NCBI RefSeq assembly: GCF_900606115.1
Contig: NZ_UWPJ01000034.1
Coordinates: 35,373 to 99,372, forward strand
Direction of reading: 5' to 3'
DNA: 64,000 bases
From: Pigmentiphaga humi
GTDB lineage: Bacteria > Pseudomonadota > Gammaproteobacteria > Burkholderiales > Burkholderiaceae_B
Position numbers and translations under genes: made by a program. Position 1 is the stretch's first letter; each line of letters begins with the position of its first letter. Of this stretch, positions 39,554 through 48,273 are shown in pieces. The notes beneath the pieces are model-generated. The model did not search any database, was not told the DNA's origin, and saw only the letters and a program-made list of their open reading frames with translations.

Positions 39554-41173
39554 ATGAACCCGGCAGCCCCTTCCCTGGACGATCTGGACGCGCAAGAACT
39601 GCGCACGCTGGCGGCCGAGTTGATGAGCACGCTGGCGCGCAAAGATGAAGCGATCGCGCGCCACGAAGCCGAACAGATACGCAAAGATGACGCCATTGCT
39701 CGCCACGAAGCCGAGCAGGCCCGCCAACTGCAAGTTCTGCATCACAAGCAGACCCACATCGACCAACTGACGCAGGAGCTGGCGCTGTACAAGCGCTGGC
39801 GCTACGGGCGTCGCAGCGAGCAGCTCGATGCTGCCCAGGGCAGCCTGCTGGAAGAAACGATGGATGCCGACATGGCGGCCATCGAGGAAGAGCTCGATGC
39901 CATCCGCGAGGAGGTGGCCGGCCATCCGATCGAGCGCCAACAGCCCCGCCGCCTGCGATTGCCGTCGTCCCTGCCGCGCACCGAGATCCGTCACGAGCCT
40001 GAGTCCACGACGTGCCAGTGCGGCTGCGCCTTGCAGCGCATCGGCGAGGACACGAGTGAGCGACTGGACTACACGCCTGGCATCTTTACCGTCGAGCACC
40101 ACATCCGAGGCAAGTGGGTGTGCCAGCACTGCGAGACGCTGACCCAGGCACCGATCCCGGCGCAGATCATCGACAAGGGCATCCCCACCGCGGGCCTGTT
40201 GGCCCAGGTGCTGGTGGCCAAGTACGCCGATCACCTGCCGCTGTATCGCCAGGAAGGGATCTTTAGCCGCGCGGGCCTGGCGCTGCCACGTTCAACCTTG
40301 GGCCAGTGGGTGGGCATCTGCGGGCTGCGCTTGCAGCCGCTGGTCGATGCGCTCAAGGCCCAGGTGCTCACCAAAGGCGTACTGCATGCTGACGAGACCC
40401 CGGTGCAGATGCTCAAGCCCGGCGCCGGCAAGACGCATCGCGCCTACCTGTGGGCGTATACGCCGACGGCCTACGACAGCCTGCGGGCGGTCATCTACGA
40501 CTTTACGCCCAGCCGGGCGGGCGAGCACTGCCGCACGTTCCTTGAGGACTGGCGAGGCAAATTGGTGGCCGATGACTACTCGGGCTACAAGGCTGGCTTC
40601 GCTGCGGGCATCACCGAGTTAGGCTGCATGGCACATGCCCGGCGCAAGTTCCACGAGCTGCACGCCAACCACCAGAGCCAGATCGCCGGCGAGGCACTGG
40701 AGCTGTTCGGGGCACTGTACGGCGTGGAGCGCGAGGCGCAAAACCTCGACCCCGACCGCAGACGGGCTCTACGCCAGGAACGGGCCCGTCCCATCGCTGA
40801 CACGCTACACCGTTGGTTGATGGCGCAGCGCCTGAGGGTGCCCGACGGTTCGGGCACGGCCAAGACCATCGACTACAGCCTCAAACGCTGGGAGGCGCTT
40901 ACGCGCTACCTCGATGACGGCCATGCGCCGATCGACAACAACTGGGTCGAGAACCAGATCCGGCCGTGGGCCATCGGGCGCTCGAACTGGCTGTTCGCCG
41001 GGTCATTACGCGGTGGCCAGCGCGCGGCCGCCATCATGAGCCTGATCCAGTCGGCACGGCTCAACGGGCACGATCCGTATGCTTACCTCAAGGACGTGCT
41101 CACGCGGTTGCCGACGCAGAAGAACCATCTGATCGGTGAGCTGTTGCCTCATCGCTGGCAGCCTGCTGCCTGA
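39554..41173 (+). CDS. tnpC: IS66-family transposase TnpC
   Basis: DDE transposase of 539 residues. A coiled-coil N-terminus (repeated RHEAEQIRKDDAIARHEAEQ) is followed by YKRWRYGRRSEQL, a zinc-finger-like region (TTCQCGCALQR, WVCQHCETLTQ), the catalytic core (VLHADETPVQML, LVADDYSGYKAG) and the C-terminal PIDNNWVENQIRPWAIGRSNWLFAGS. ATG at 39554 after a moderate ribosome site. Appears intact, so this IS66 copy may be active. Confidence 0.93.
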   Translation: MNPAAPSLDDLDAQELRTLAAELMSTLARKDEAIARHEAEQIRKDDAIARHEAEQARQLQVLHHKQTHIDQLTQELALYKRWRYGRRSEQLDAAQGSLLEETMDADMAAIEEELDAIREEVAGHPIERQQPRRLRLPSSLPRTEIRHEPESTTCQCGCALQRIGEDTSERLDYTPGIFTVEHHIRGKWVCQHCETLTQAPIPAQIIDKGIPTAGLLAQVLVAKYADHLPLYRQEGIFSRAGLALPRSTLGQWVGICGLRLQPLVDALKAQVLTKGVLHADETPVQMLKPGAGKTHRAYLWAYTPTAYDSLRAVIYDFTPSRAGEHCRTFLEDWRGKLVADDYSGYKAGFAAGITELGCMAHARRKFHELHANHQSQIAGEALELFGALYGVEREAQNLDPDRRRALRQERARPIADTLHRWLMAQRLRVPDGSGTAKTIDYSLKRWEALTRYLDDGHAPIDNNWVENQIRPWAIGRSNWLFAGSLRGGQRAAAIMSLIQSARLNGHDPYAYLKDVLTRLPTQKNHLIGELLPHRWQPAA

Positions 41174-42403
41174 GCTCCGGCGTCAACACGGGTTCGCCGG
41201 GCGCTTACCAAGCGGGTGCGAGCCAACCGGGGATCGGCGGGGGTGGACGGGTTGGACATAGCCCAGACGGCCCGCAAGCTGGTCACGGAGTGGCCGCACA
41301 TCCGGCAGCGGTTGTTGCAGGGGACGTACCGGCCCAGTCCGGTACGGCGGGTGACAATCCCGAAGCCCGATGGAGGCCAGCGCGAGTTGGGCATTCCGAC
41401 GGTGACGGATCGGTTGATCCAGCAGGCGTTGTTGCAAGTGCTGCAACCGTTGCTCGATCCGAGCTTCAGCGAGCACAGCTACGGGTTCCGGCCTGGGCGG
41501 CGTGCGCACGACGCGGTGTTGGCCGCGCAGTCGTACGTGCAGTCGGGTCGGCGCGTGGTGGTGGACGTGGACTTGGAGAAGTTCTTCGACTGGGTCAACC
41601 ACGACATTCTGATAGACCGGCTACAGAGGCGCGTTGCCGATGCCGGAGTGATCCGGCTGGTGCGCGCGTACCTGAACGCGGGGATCATGGATGGCGGGGT
41701 GGTCATGGCGCGCGAGCAGGGAACGCCGCAAGGCGGTCCGCTGTCGCCGCTGCTGGCCAACGTGCTGCTCGATGAGGTGGACCGGGAGCTGGAGCGGCGG
41801 GGGCATTGCTTCGTGCGCTACGCCGATGACTGCAACGTTTACGTGCACAGTCGCCGTGCGGGCGAGCGGGTGATGGCGCTGCTGCGCCGGCTGTACGGTG
41901 GTCTGAAGCTGAAGGTCAACGAAGCCAAGAGTGCGGTGGCCAGTGCGTTTACCCGCAAGTTCCTGGGGTATGCCCTGTGGCCTCGGGCAGGCAGGTCAAA
42001 CGCAAGGTGGCTGCCAAGCCGCTGGCGACGTTCAAGCAGCGGGTCAGGCAACTGACCCGACGCAGTGGGGGGCGCAGCCTGGCGCAAGTCGTGCAGAGGT
42101 TGCGTCCCTACCTGTTGGGCTGGAAGGCCTACTTCGGGCTGTCGCAGACGCCAGGCGTCTGGCGGGGGGTGGACGAATGGCTGCGGCATCGGCTGCGGGC
42201 GGTCCAGCTCAAGCACTGGAAGCGCGGCGCGACCATGTTCCGGGAATTACGTGCCTTGGGAGCAAGCCACGACGTTGCCCGCCAGATCGCGGCCAATAGC
42301 CGTCGCTGGTGGCGCAACAGCGGCAAGCTGCTCAATAGCGTACTCGGCCTGGCATGGTTCGACCGCTTGGGCCTGCCACGACTCGCTTAACCTCAACCTC
42401 TCG

Positions 42404-42473
42404 AACCGCCCGGTGCGGACCCGCATGCCGGGTGGTTGTGGCAGGGGCGCAGCCCGAAAGGGCTGCCCCCTAT
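42404..42473 (+). ncRNA. Group II intron ribozyme domains V and VI (3' end of intron)
   Basis: Positions 42404-42437 fold as the 34-nt domain V: AACC, GCCCGG and TGCG pair with CGCA, CCGGGT and GGTT around loop GACC, with a 2-nt TG bulge on the 3' side. Right after (42441-42473) GGGGCGCAGCCC, loop GAAA, GGGCTGCCCC forms a domain VI-like hairpin, and the intron would end near CCGAT at 42479. No 5' domains I-III are found upstream of the reverse-transcriptase frame, so the intron is 5'-truncated. Confidence 0.75.
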
Positions 42474-42557
42474 GCCGATTCCAGCGACGGCTACCGATAT
42501 TCGCCTTCAGCCACGCGCTGCCAGTCCATTTTTGGGCTGCCGCCGCAGTGGCGTTAC

Positions 42558-43469
42558 CTACAGGTGGAAATCACCCGCGGCTTCCGGCTGATAAAGCACT
42601 TTCCTGATCCGGATATGGCAGGTTCGGTTCGGAATCCGCCAACTGAAAGCGTCGCCTTCCTTGTAGCCCAGGATCGCGGTGCCGATGCCGGAGCAAACCG
42701 ATAGTTTCTCTGCACGGTCGTCCGCATCCTCCGGATAAACCAGCGCAACTTCCACCTCCTCGTCGTCCACCTCCAGCAAGGCTTTGGAGTTCATCGTGAC
42801 GACATCCCCCGCCACTTGCCGTGGGTCGACGACGATGGCTCGTTCGATCTCGTGCTCCAGCTCAAAAATATCCGGGCCCTCGCCGAACTCGACCAGATTC
42901 TTGAGCCGGGCCTTGTCGATTTCGGTGATGGTGATGTCGGAGGCGTGAGCCGCAGGGCTCTCACGCAAGAACCGGAGATAGCGATCCGAGTTCATGACAA
43001 AAGACTTCATCGTAGGCGTTTCGCTTTCCAGCAAGAAGCCGCTGCGCAGGAAAGCCTTCAGCGATCGTGCGTTGTCTGGATGGATTTTGGCGATGAGCTT
43101 CTCGGCCCGCATATCGAAGAAGGCGAGCTTCATGCCTTCGCGGATCGCGCTGGCGCCGAGCTTGCGGCCCCAGTTGTCGCGGTTGCCGATGACCAGGACC
43201 ATTTCGCAGTCCGAGCCCTTCTTGACGAGACGGACGAAGCCCACCGGCACGTCATGTCGGTCGTAGGCCATGAAGAACCGGCCACCCTGGTTGAACAGAT
43301 GGGTCAGGATCGGCAACTGGACCCGGTCGATGACCTGCTCAATGAACCGGGAGACATGGCGCGAATCGCTCAGGTAGCGAGTAACGCCCTCGTCTTCCAG
43401 CCAGTCCATCAGAGTAAGCGCGTTTGCCCGAGTGATCTCGGGACACAGGAAAATGAAAGGCTTGTTCAT
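42558..43469 (-). CDS. GNAT acetyltransferase-GreA/GreB C-terminal (Rnk-like) fusion protein
   Basis: 303-residue protein of two parts. Residues 1-155 look like a GNAT N-acetyltransferase (GRFFMAYDRHDVPVGFVRLV, MVLVIGNRDNWGRKLGASAIREGMKLAFFDM, AKIHPDNARSLKAFLRSGF). Residues 165-300 match the GreA/GreB C-terminal FKBP-like domain as found in Rnk nucleoside diphosphate kinase regulator (VTMNSKALLEVDDEEVEVALVYPEDADD, LSVCSGIGTAILGYKEGD). It should bind RNA polymerase and acetylate an unknown target. Start ATG complementary to 43467-43469; an upstream TTG would add 7 residues. Intact, in contrast to its neighbours. Confidence 0.85.
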   Translation of the reverse strand: MNKPFIFLCPEITRANALTLMDWLEDEGVTRYLSDSRHVSRFIEQVIDRVQLPILTHLFNQGGRFFMAYDRHDVPVGFVRLVKKGSDCEMVLVIGNRDNWGRKLGASAIREGMKLAFFDMRAEKLIAKIHPDNARSLKAFLRSGFLLESETPTMKSFVMNSDRYLRFLRESPAAHASDITITEIDKARLKNLVEFGEGPDIFELEHEIERAIVVDPRQVAGDVVTMNSKALLEVDDEEVEVALVYPEDADDRAEKLSVCSGIGTAILGYKEGDAFSWRIPNRTCHIRIRKVLYQPEAAGDFHL

Positions 43470-43834
43470 CTTCACCCCGTTGGGTTTCAAGAATAAAAGC
43501 CTTTCATGGCCTTGGCCATGACGGTTCTTTCGACAGAGTGTCCATTTTAAGGCATCGCGCGAGTTCGGGGGCGAGGCATGCCTCTTCGCGCCCCGAACCG
43601 GATATCCGGAAAGTGGATAACAACTTTACCCGTTCCGACGCGTGCGGGGCATGCGCCGCTTCCATAATGATTCGGCCGGAAGGAGTACCGCTCCAAGCCC
43701 ATATTTTGCCGCCGGGCCGCCCCTAGGCAAAAAGCGCCCCCTCGGGGGCAGCGACGGCCCGAAGGGCCTAGCGTGGAGGCCTTCTTGGGCTTCGCAATTT
43801 CTTCAATGCAGCTGCCCGTCCACTGGAGTTCGTT
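43470..43834. other. Intergenic region with GC-rich dispersed repeat
   Basis: 365 bp between divergent genes. From 43712 to about 43790 there is a block (CCGGGCCGCC, AAAAAGCGCC, CCCTCGGGGGCAGCGAC, GGGCCTAGCGTGGAGG) that matches 50882-50957 at most positions, a dispersed intergenic repeat. The left part (43490-43700) shows no gene. GGAG at about 43826 serves the downstream Bug gene. Confidence 0.55.
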
Positions 43835-44821
43835 ATGGAATCGAGCCGTTTTTCACGAGCCGCATGGCTGCTTGTGTCCACGCTGAGTTGTGTCCTGGTC
43901 GCGCCCGCCAACGCGCAATCCTATCCATCGAAGCCGATCCGCCTCGTCGTCGGATTTCCCGCGTCAGGCATGTCGGACAATCTGGCTCGCGTGCTCGCGA
44001 AGGTGCTGGGCGAGCAGATGGGGCAGAGCGTGATCGTGGAGAATAAACCCGGGGCCGGCACCACCATCGCTGCCGAATACGTCGCCAAGGCGGCCCCCGA
44101 TGGCTACACGCTCTTCATGCAGGATCTGACCACCCATGCCATCAACGCAAGCCTGTATCCCAGCCTGCGCTACGACTCCATCAAGGATTTCACGCACCTG
44201 ACGCTGGTGGCCTCGACACCGCTGGTCATGGTCGTGAATCCCAAGTCCTCGATTGCATCCGTCAAGGATCTTGTGGAAACGGCCAAAGCCAAGCCCGGCT
44301 CGCTGAACTACGGATCCTCCGGCATCGGCACCATTCTCCACCTGTCCGGCGAGATGCTGAAGCAGCGCACTGGAATCGACCTGATGCACGTGCCCTACAA
44401 GGGGGCAACCGCCGCGACGATGGCGTTGGTGGGGGGCGACCTCACGGTGACGTTCGCGACCATGCCGACGGCCGTGCCGCTGTACCAGTCGGGCCGCATA
44501 CGTCCTATCGCCGTAACGACCAGCCGCCGCGCGCAGGTCATGCCGGACGTCCCGACCATGGTAGAAGCCGGCGTGCCGAACTATGTCGTCGTTCTCTACA
44601 ACGGGGTTATGGCGCCTCCCGGGCTGCCCGCCGACCTCGCCGATCGGCTGCGCGCCGAAATCCGCAAGGCCGTGCAGTCGCCGGAGCTCAAGACATTCTA
44701 CGAGGCGAACAGCGCCGAACTCGTCACCAGCACCGGCGAAGAGATGGCCGCGCTGATCGCCGGCGACATCAAAAAGTACGAAAGCGCCGTGCGCGAATCC
44801 GGTGCGCGCGTGAATGAATGA
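43835..44821 (+). CDS. Bug-family tripartite tricarboxylate receptor, cluster 2
   Basis: 328-residue TctC/Bug periplasmic binding protein. Signal peptide (FSRAAWLLVSTLSCVLVAPANA, cleavage near QSYPSKPI), then IRLVVGFPASGMSDNLARVLA, ENKPGAGTTIAAEYVAKAAPDGYT, YGSSGIGTILHLSGEMLKQRTG and VPYKGATAATMALVGGDLTVTF. First gene of cluster 2, likely capturing the amide/imide substrate or a related acid. Confidence 0.9.
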   Translation: MESSRFSRAAWLLVSTLSCVLVAPANAQSYPSKPIRLVVGFPASGMSDNLARVLAKVLGEQMGQSVIVENKPGAGTTIAAEYVAKAAPDGYTLFMQDLTTHAINASLYPSLRYDSIKDFTHLTLVASTPLVMVVNPKSSIASVKDLVETAKAKPGSLNYGSSGIGTILHLSGEMLKQRTGIDLMHVPYKGATAATMALVGGDLTVTFATMPTAVPLYQSGRIRPIAVTTSRRAQVMPDVPTMVEAGVPNYVVVLYNGVMAPPGLPADLADRLRAEIRKAVQSPELKTFYEANSAELVTSTGEEMAALIAGDIKKYESAVRESGARVNE

Positions 44822-44850
44822 TTTTTCACCAACAGAGTAGGAGAGTGATC

Positions 44851-45762
44851 ATGGAGATACGCTTGCCCCGCCACAGTCGTTATGACTATGTGCCGCTGAC
44901 CGAGCGCAAGGACTACAGCTGGCCGGACGGACGACGCCTGGCCTTCTGCCTGACGACGAATATCGAGTGCTTTGCGTACGGCAAAGGGCGCGGCATGGAT
45001 CCCGCCAAGCACGGCGAGCCCCAGAACCACCGCAACTACTCATGGCGCGACTATGGCAACCGGATCGGCGTGTGGCGCCTGTTCGACCTCTTCGACGACC
45101 TGAAGCTGCCCGTCGCCCACAACACGAACAGCCTGCTCTACGAACACGCCCCTCAGGTTTTCGACGCGATCAGGCGCCGAGGCGACGAAATCGTCGCGCA
45201 TGGGCGCACGAATGGCGAAACCCTGCGGGATTTCAACTGGGAGGCGGACGAGGCGCGGGTCATCCAGGAAATCACCGAGACGTTCCGGCGTCACGAGGGC
45301 AAGCCGCCCAAGGGCTGGATGGGGCCCGGTGCGGCAGAGAATTCGACGACACCGGATCTGCTCAAGGAGGCGGGATACCGATACACCATGGACTGGCCTG
45401 CAGACGATCAGCCTTTCTACATGAATACCCGCTCAGGCAAGCTTCTGTCGATTCCGTATCCGGTGGAGCTGAACGACGCACAGCAGGCCATCCACCGTGC
45501 GCATACCCCCCGGGACTTCTGCGAAATGATGGTGGATCAGTTCGAAGAGATGCTCGAGCAGTGCGAGCACCACCCTCTGGTCTACAACATCTCCATCCAT
45601 CCCTTCATTTTCGGACAGCCTTATCGCCTTCGGCCGTTCCGCGAGGCACTGAAGCACATGGCCGGCCACTCGCTGCGCGACCGCATCTGGTTCTGCCGCC
45701 CGGAAGACGTCGCCGAGCACTGCTTCACGCTGGCGCCGGGAATCATTCCCGGTTCGGAATGA
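44851..45762 (+). CDS. Polysaccharide deacetylase-fold hydrolase (allantoinase PuuE/cyclic-imide hydrolase-like)
   Basis: 303-residue NodB-fold protein. It lacks a signal peptide and starts LPRHSRYDYVPLTERKDYSW, the opening seen in the PuuE/cyclic imide hydrolase subgroup that opens cyclic ureides or imides rather than chitin. Conserved parts: IVAHGRTNGETLRDFNWEADEARVI (the HxxG/N region), GWMGPGAAENSTTPDLLKEAGYRYTMDWPADDQPF and NISIHPFIFGQPYRLRPF. AGGAGA precedes the ATG at 44851. The amidase two genes downstream could take the ring-opened half-amide. Confidence 0.85.
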   Translation: MEIRLPRHSRYDYVPLTERKDYSWPDGRRLAFCLTTNIECFAYGKGRGMDPAKHGEPQNHRNYSWRDYGNRIGVWRLFDLFDDLKLPVAHNTNSLLYEHAPQVFDAIRRRGDEIVAHGRTNGETLRDFNWEADEARVIQEITETFRRHEGKPPKGWMGPGAAENSTTPDLLKEAGYRYTMDWPADDQPFYMNTRSGKLLSIPYPVELNDAQQAIHRAHTPRDFCEMMVDQFEEMLEQCEHHPLVYNISIHPFIFGQPYRLRPFREALKHMAGHSLRDRIWFCRPEDVAEHCFTLAPGIIPGSE

Positions 45763-45802
45763 TCCTGCGTACGCAACGCCCCGCATTTTTCGGAGAAGCC
45801 AT

Positions 45803-46708
45803 ATGAGCAGCAACTGGAGTGCAGAGTACACGGCCAAGAAGGGCGATGTGGTCCTTCACATCTACCGCCGGTGCAAGAACGAGCCGTCCATGTCCCACCC
45901 ACGGCCGGTTCTATTCCTGGTCCACGGCTCTTCTTTCGCCGCGTTGCCGGGATACGACCTTCGCGTCCCCGGCAAAGAGGGCTATTCGATGATGGATCGG
46001 TGCGCGGAGGAGGGGTACGACGTCTGGACCATGGATCACGAAGGGTACGGACGCTCATCGCGCTCTGAGAGCAACTCCGATATTCCGTCAGGGGCGGATG
46101 ATCTCGAGGTGGCTGCCGAATTGATCGAGAAGCAGACCGGGTCCAAGTCGGCTATGTACTATGGCCAGTCTTCGGGCTCTCTGCGAGCTGCTCTCTTCGC
46201 GCAGCGTCGTCCGGACCGCGTGTCGCGCGTGATTCTCGACGCCTTCGTGTGGACAGGAGAGGGGTCCCGCACGCTCCTCAAGCGGCGAGAGGGGCTCGAA
46301 TCCTATCTGGCGTCGAACCGCCGTGCCGTGACCCGGGAATCGCTCCACGCTTCATTGCTGCGCGACGATCCGCAAAGCCTGACGGTCGAGGCCGGCGTGC
46401 CGGACGCACTGGCCGATGCCGCGCTGAAAGACGGCGACTCCGTGCCGTCGGGAACGTTCGTCGATATGTGCAGCAAGTTGCCGCTGGTGGATCCCGCGAA
46501 AATCCGATGCCCGGTCTACATCATGCGTGGCGAGCACGACGGGATCGCCACGCTCGACGACATCATTGCCTTCTATGTGGCGCTGCCCAACAACGACAAG
46601 CATTTTTCGATGATATCCAACTCGGCACACATTGCGCCGCTGGGCAGGAATCGGGATCGCTTCTACCAGATGATGTTCTTCTTTCTGAATCTGAAGCCCG
46701 CGGATTGA
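45803..46708 (+). CDS. Alpha/beta-hydrolase, cluster 2
   Basis: 301-residue alpha/beta-hydrolase fold protein. Oxyanion region FLVHGSSF (residues 38-45), nucleophile elbow GQSSG (Ser123), acid in MRGEHDGIA and histidine in SAHIAPLG. Cytoplasmic, no signal peptide. It overlaps no neighbour but is close (40 bp after the deacetylase-fold gene, 7 bp before the amidase). Substrate unknown; an ester or amide intermediate is likely. Confidence 0.85.
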   Translation: MSSNWSAEYTAKKGDVVLHIYRRCKNEPSMSHPRPVLFLVHGSSFAALPGYDLRVPGKEGYSMMDRCAEEGYDVWTMDHEGYGRSSRSESNSDIPSGADDLEVAAELIEKQTGSKSAMYYGQSSGSLRAALFAQRRPDRVSRVILDAFVWTGEGSRTLLKRREGLESYLASNRRAVTRESLHASLLRDDPQSLTVEAGVPDALADAALKDGDSVPSGTFVDMCSKLPLVDPAKIRCPVYIMRGEHDGIATLDDIIAFYVALPNNDKHFSMISNSAHIAPLGRNRDRFYQMMFFFLNLKPAD

Positions 46709-46715
46709 GGCCGTG

Positions 46716-48113
46716 ATGAACAAGATGCCGGCAGGAACGCCCGCGGGACTTCGAGTCGACATGGAGGCAGGAGCCATGACGACTTGTCGGCTCGCGAGAG
46801 ATGCCTTCGACTACATTCGCGATCCCAAGGGAGAAGGTTCGCGGACGTTCATCCGGCTCTTCGAGAAGGAAGCCATTGCCGCCGCTGCGGCATCCGACTT
46901 GCGAAGGCAGGCGGGATGCCCGCTCGGGCCGCTGGACGGCATCCTGATTTCCATCAAGGATTTGTTCGATGTCGCGGGCGTCACCACGCTGTCCGGCTCC
47001 AGGCTCATGCGCAAGCGTCCCGCGGCCGATTCCGACGCCACTGTCGTTGCGCGGCTCAGGTCGGCCGGGGCGGTGATCGTCGGCACCACCAACATGACCG
47101 AGTTCGCGATGGGTGCGCTCGGCACGAACGCCCACTATGGAACGCCCCTGAACCCTTACGATCGGAAGACGGGCCGGGTTCCTGGCGGTTCGTCTTCGGG
47201 CGCGGCCGTTTCCGTCGCCGACGGCATGGTCACCGCAGCGATCGGGAGCGATACCGCCGGCTCCGTCCAGGTTCCTGCGGCATTCTGCGGCATTGTCGGC
47301 TTTAAACCGACTGCTCGGCGGGTGCCTCTGAAGGGCGCCCTGCCGCTGGCGCCGTCGGTCGACTCGATCGGGCCATTGGGCCGGTCGGTAGAGTGTTGCG
47401 CCGCGATCGATGCCGTCATCGCCCAGGACGGAGCATCGTTCGAGTCGCCACCGCCGGAATGGATAAGAATCGGCGTCCCGACCACGGTCGTTCAGGATGA
47501 TCTGGATGAGACGGTCGCGGCGGCCTTCTCGAGAGCCCTCGACGCGCTTTCCCGCGCGGGGGTGCAACTGGTCGATCTACCTTGTGCCGAGTTCGCGGAA
47601 ATCGCCCGCAGCATGGCGAATTTCGGATTCTCCGTTGCTGAAGGCTATGCGTTTCACCGCAAGTATCTGGAGGACTCCAGAGACGCCTACGACCCCCTCG
47701 TCGCCGCTCGATTCGAGCGCGGTGCCGGCATCCTTGCCGCCGACTATATCGACCTGGTCAATACCCGCGCCAGCCTGATTCGGCGTTTCGCCCGAGCCGA
47801 CAGGGCGTTCGACGCGTTGATCATGCCAACGGTACAGATGGTCGCGCCCCCGCTGTCGCCCCTTCTCGCGGACGAGCGCCTATGGTTGTCGAACAGTTTG
47901 CGCGCCATCCGGAATCCCGGTCTTTCCAATTTCCTCGACCGCTGTGCGATCTCGATCCCGTGCCATGCGGCGGGCGAGGCTCCTGTCGGTCTCAGCCTGA
48001 TGGGACGCCATATGGAAGACCACCGCCTGTTGTCGGTGGGGGCGACAGTGCAAAGCATCGTGCGCAGGGCCCTAGGCGAGCCGGCCGGAGACCAGCGCTT
48101 CGTTTCTCCTTGA
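46716..48113 (+). CDS. Amidase signature-family hydrolase, cluster 2
   Basis: 465-residue amidase with the Ser-cisSer-Lys triad: Lys81 in ISIKDLFDVAGV, cis-Ser about 160 in PGGSSSGAAVSVADG, and nucleophile Ser183 in GSDTAGSVQVPA. The family length and C-terminal PCHAAGEAPVGLSLMGRHMEDHRLL fit. I start at ATG 46716 (a GTG 3 bp earlier is equivalent). It should release ammonia from a linear amide; closest types include AtzF/GatA-like and half-amidases. Confidence 0.92.
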   Translation: MNKMPAGTPAGLRVDMEAGAMTTCRLARDAFDYIRDPKGEGSRTFIRLFEKEAIAAAAASDLRRQAGCPLGPLDGILISIKDLFDVAGVTTLSGSRLMRKRPAADSDATVVARLRSAGAVIVGTTNMTEFAMGALGTNAHYGTPLNPYDRKTGRVPGGSSSGAAVSVADGMVTAAIGSDTAGSVQVPAAFCGIVGFKPTARRVPLKGALPLAPSVDSIGPLGRSVECCAAIDAVIAQDGASFESPPPEWIRIGVPTTVVQDDLDETVAAAFSRALDALSRAGVQLVDLPCAEFAEIARSMANFGFSVAEGYAFHRKYLEDSRDAYDPLVAARFERGAGILAADYIDLVNTRASLIRRFARADRAFDALIMPTVQMVAPPLSPLLADERLWLSNSLRAIRNPGLSNFLDRCAISIPCHAAGEAPVGLSLMGRHMEDHRLLSVGATVQSIVRRALGEPAGDQRFVSP

Positions 48114-48273
48114 TGTGGCGACTCCCCCCTGTGAGCTGATGGGCGCTTCCCACAACGAAATGCCTTAAGATCTTCTGGACGGTACAGACTATCGCGGGTT
48201 GCATCGTTCCTTCGAAGCGGTTGGCATCGCGGTGGTGGGTTGCGCACACTTCCATCCAGGGAACGAGGTCGCC

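Larger units (their letters stand above)
38746..41208 (+). mobile_element. Complete IS66-family insertion sequence
   Basis: 2463 bp with perfect 19-bp terminal inverted repeats, GTAAGCGCCCGGCGAACCC at 38746-38764 and its complement at 41190-41208, flanked by the 8-bp duplication CAAGCGGG (38738-38745 and 41209-41216), both as expected for IS66. It carries tnpA, tnpB and tnpC in order, all open. It sits inside the group II intron reverse-transcriptase gene. A piece of a near-identical copy is found at 28817. Confidence 0.95.
38655..42390 (+). pseudogene. Group II intron reverse transcriptase/maturase, split by IS66 and frameshifted
   Basis: The 5' exon part (38655-38745) encodes ASPATALTRENLKRALKR; after removing IS66 and one 8-bp duplication it continues in frame at 41217 with VRANRGSAGVDGLDIAQTAR. 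Then come the RT motifs RELGIPTVTDRLIQQALLQ, SYGFRPGRRAHDAV, VDVDLEKFFDWVNHDIL, the catalytic FVRYADDCNVYV, and GTPQGGPLSPLLANV. A one-base loss near 41978-41990 shifts the frame before the maturase domain (VKRKVAAKPLATFKQRVRQL, LLGWKAYFGLSQTPGVW, YLRHRLR-like WLRHRLRAVQLKHWKRG). The sense and reading order are clear, but the protein cannot be made intact. Confidence 0.92.

Noticed and set aside
39620..39725. Short tandem-like repeat (CGCCACGAAGCCGA) that might suggest a CRISPR or VNTR
   Set aside because: It is the coiled-coil repeat of IS66 TnpC; two or three imperfect copies without spacers. No CRISPR array is seen in the window.
41290..41775. Plus-strand frame of 161 codons in the intron
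   Set aside because: Shadow of the reverse-transcriptase frame, which has clear RT motifs including YADD.
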